The translations under genes were made by a program, and so were the position numbers. From Gammaproteobacteria bacterium (GTDB lineage Bacteria > Pseudomonadota > Gammaproteobacteria > Steroidobacterales > Steroidobacteraceae), in contig RGYP01000016.1 in the NCBI GenBank assembly GCA_010031985.1, forward strand, positions 1-14,790: a stretch of 14,790 nucleotides of DNA. Reading direction: 5' to 3'. Below are positions 14,005 to 14,790 of the stretch, one piece after another (positions within the stretch are counted from its first letter, which is position 1; each line of letters starts with the position of its first letter). Below the pieces are notes generated by a model. The model saw nothing but the letters and a program-made list of their open reading frames with translations, did not search any database and was not told where the DNA came from.

Positions 14005-14790
14005 TCATGTGCCGCTAACGCCCGCGAAGCCCGCTAGAGCGATGCCGTCACGCGGTTCGGTGATCTCGCCCGTGCACTCGAGTGCCAATGAAGCGCCGAG
14101 CAACAAGGCGTCGCGATGCGCGCCACGATCTTCGCCACGCAAAACGCGAGCGAGTGCCGCCGCGTTGAATTCGGCATCGCCACCGGCAAGATCGGCGGCG
14201 GTGCAGGTGGCGAGGCCGTAATCTGCAGGCCTGCGCTCGCCGCGTCGCACGCGGCCCTCGCGGACGTCGAACACCGTGAACGGTCCGATCGGCGTCGGCT
14301 CGTCCCAGCCGTTGGCACCATGAACGACGAGCGCGCGCTGCAAGCCGGGCATCCCGGCGAGTGCCTGTGCCATCAACTCGGCCGTGAATTCATTGAAGGC
14401 ACCGACCAGAGCGAAAGGCGGAGCAGCAGGATTGGTCAAGGGCCCCAAAATATTGAATATGGTACGGACACCGAGCGCCTGCCGAACCGGCGCAATGGCC
14501 TTCATCGCCGGGTGGTAGTGCGGCGCGAACAAGAAGGTGAAGCCGCTACGCTCGAGACACAACCCGGCGCGAGTTTCATCGAGCGGCAGTGACAGCCCGA
14601 TTTTTTCGAGGACGTCGGCGCTGCCCGAGCGACTCGAGATCGAACGGTTGCCATGCTTGATGACTGGAGTCCCGCAGGCGGCAACGAGCAACGAGGTGCC
14701 GGTGGAGATGTTGACGCTGCCCGAGGCGTCGCCACCGGTGCCGACGATGTCGATGGCGCGTCCACGCAGCGTCTCGGCGACGACGGGTCG
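14005..14790 (-). CDS. trpD: Anthranilate phosphoribosyltransferase TrpD, N-terminus beyond the window and C-terminus altered
   Basis: The frame enters from the right edge and gives 261 residues of TrpD, which joins anthranilate to PRPP. The PRPP and anthranilate site motifs are all seen: IVGTGGDASGSVNIST near the window edge, IKHGNRSISS, SGSADVLEKIG, FLFAPHYHPAMK, RTIFNILGPLTNP, VVHGANGWDEPTP and the late NAAALARVLRGE. The N-terminal helical domain lies outside the window. At the C terminus the family sequence runs through LALECTGEITEPRDGIAL and then stops after AGFAGVSGT, whereas normal TrpD continues for about 25-30 more residues of helix. This places a breakpoint near 14020-14040, shared with truncated trpC. 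The enzyme core is otherwise intact. Confidence 0.9.
   Translation of the reverse strand, partial: RPVVAETLRGRAIDIVGTGGDASGSVNISTGTSLLVAACGTPVIKHGNRSISSRSGSADVLEKIGLSLPLDETRAGLCLERSGFTFLFAPHYHPAMKAIAPVRQALGVRTIFNILGPLTNPAAPPFALVGAFNEFTAELMAQALAGMPGLQRALVVHGANGWDEPTPIGPFTVFDVREGRVRRGERRPADYGLATCTAADLAGGDAEFNAAALARVLRGEDRGAHRDALLLGASLALECTGEITEPRDGIALAGFAGVSGT

Noticed and set aside
14003..14008. ATG at 14008-14006 overlapping the trpD stop as the trpC start
   Set aside because: It is in a different frame from TrpC (reads Met-Met-Cys-Pro-Arg-Cys); only the GTG at 14003 or ATG inside the RKDF region is in frame.
14005..14790. Frameshift explanation for the missing TrpC N terminus
   Set aside because: The upstream bases encode well-conserved TrpD in their own frame, so no shift could recover the missing TrpC segment; a deletion or misassembly is needed.
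1..14790. Search by eye for CRISPR arrays, tRNA or rRNA genes, insertion sequences, prophage genes or defence genes
   Set aside because: No regularly spaced repeats, cloverleaf-like sequence, transposase or phage motif was seen; the window is ordinary core metabolic sequence.

Overview
The window is a compact, GC-rich bacterial chromosome segment, most likely from a gammaproteobacterium. The evidence for this is the ubiE-ubiJ-ubiB order with a DUF971 (GBBH-like N-terminal domain) gene upstream, a YqhA/UPF0114 gene, a small bTHX ribosomal protein gene, and trp genes in the order D-C-F-B-A. I cannot name the genus. Almost all of the sequence is coding. The longest gene-free stretch is about 234 bases (7560-7793). 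I see no tRNA, rRNA, CRISPR array, insertion sequence or phage gene.

Layout from left to right. (1) The 5' part of a cryptochrome/photolyase-family gene runs leftward off the left edge. (2) Divergent from it is a rightward trio: a GNAT N-acetyltransferase, a cytochrome b561 and a YqhA-type membrane protein (552-2171). (3) The leftward genes from 7080 down to 2193 form a three-gene 2-oxoacid:acceptor oxidoreductase cluster plus the bTHX gene. The cluster holds an iron-sulfur/FAD/NAD(P) electron-transfer subunit, a fused gamma-alpha subunit and a TPP-binding beta subunit. The bTHX gene is only 40 codons long. (4) Rightward from a shared divergent promoter region come the DUF971 gene, a terminator, and then the ubiquinone genes ubiE, ubiJ and ubiB (7206-10810). 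(5) The leftward trp operon, trpD(partial)-trpC-trpF-trpB-trpA, enters from the right edge and ends by overlapping the 3' end of ubiB tail to tail.

The most unusual observation is in the trp operon. The 3' end of trpD and the first third or more of trpC are missing at a single junction near 14020-14040. What remains of trpC lacks the part of the TIM barrel that carries the first catalytic lysine, and TrpD ends in a short non-native tail. This is either a real internal deletion of roughly 0.35-0.45 kb, which would leave trpC inactive, or an assembly collapse. The downstream trpF is also divergent at its usual catalytic aspartate.

Functionally, the window combines tryptophan synthesis, late ubiquinone synthesis, and a 2-oxoacid oxidoreductase that probably exchanges electrons with an NAD(P) pool through its own flavin/iron-sulfur subunit. 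The rest is small membrane redox or accessory proteins. I see no clearly undescribed multi-gene system. The trpD/trpC junction and the oxidoreductase cluster are the parts most worth checking.
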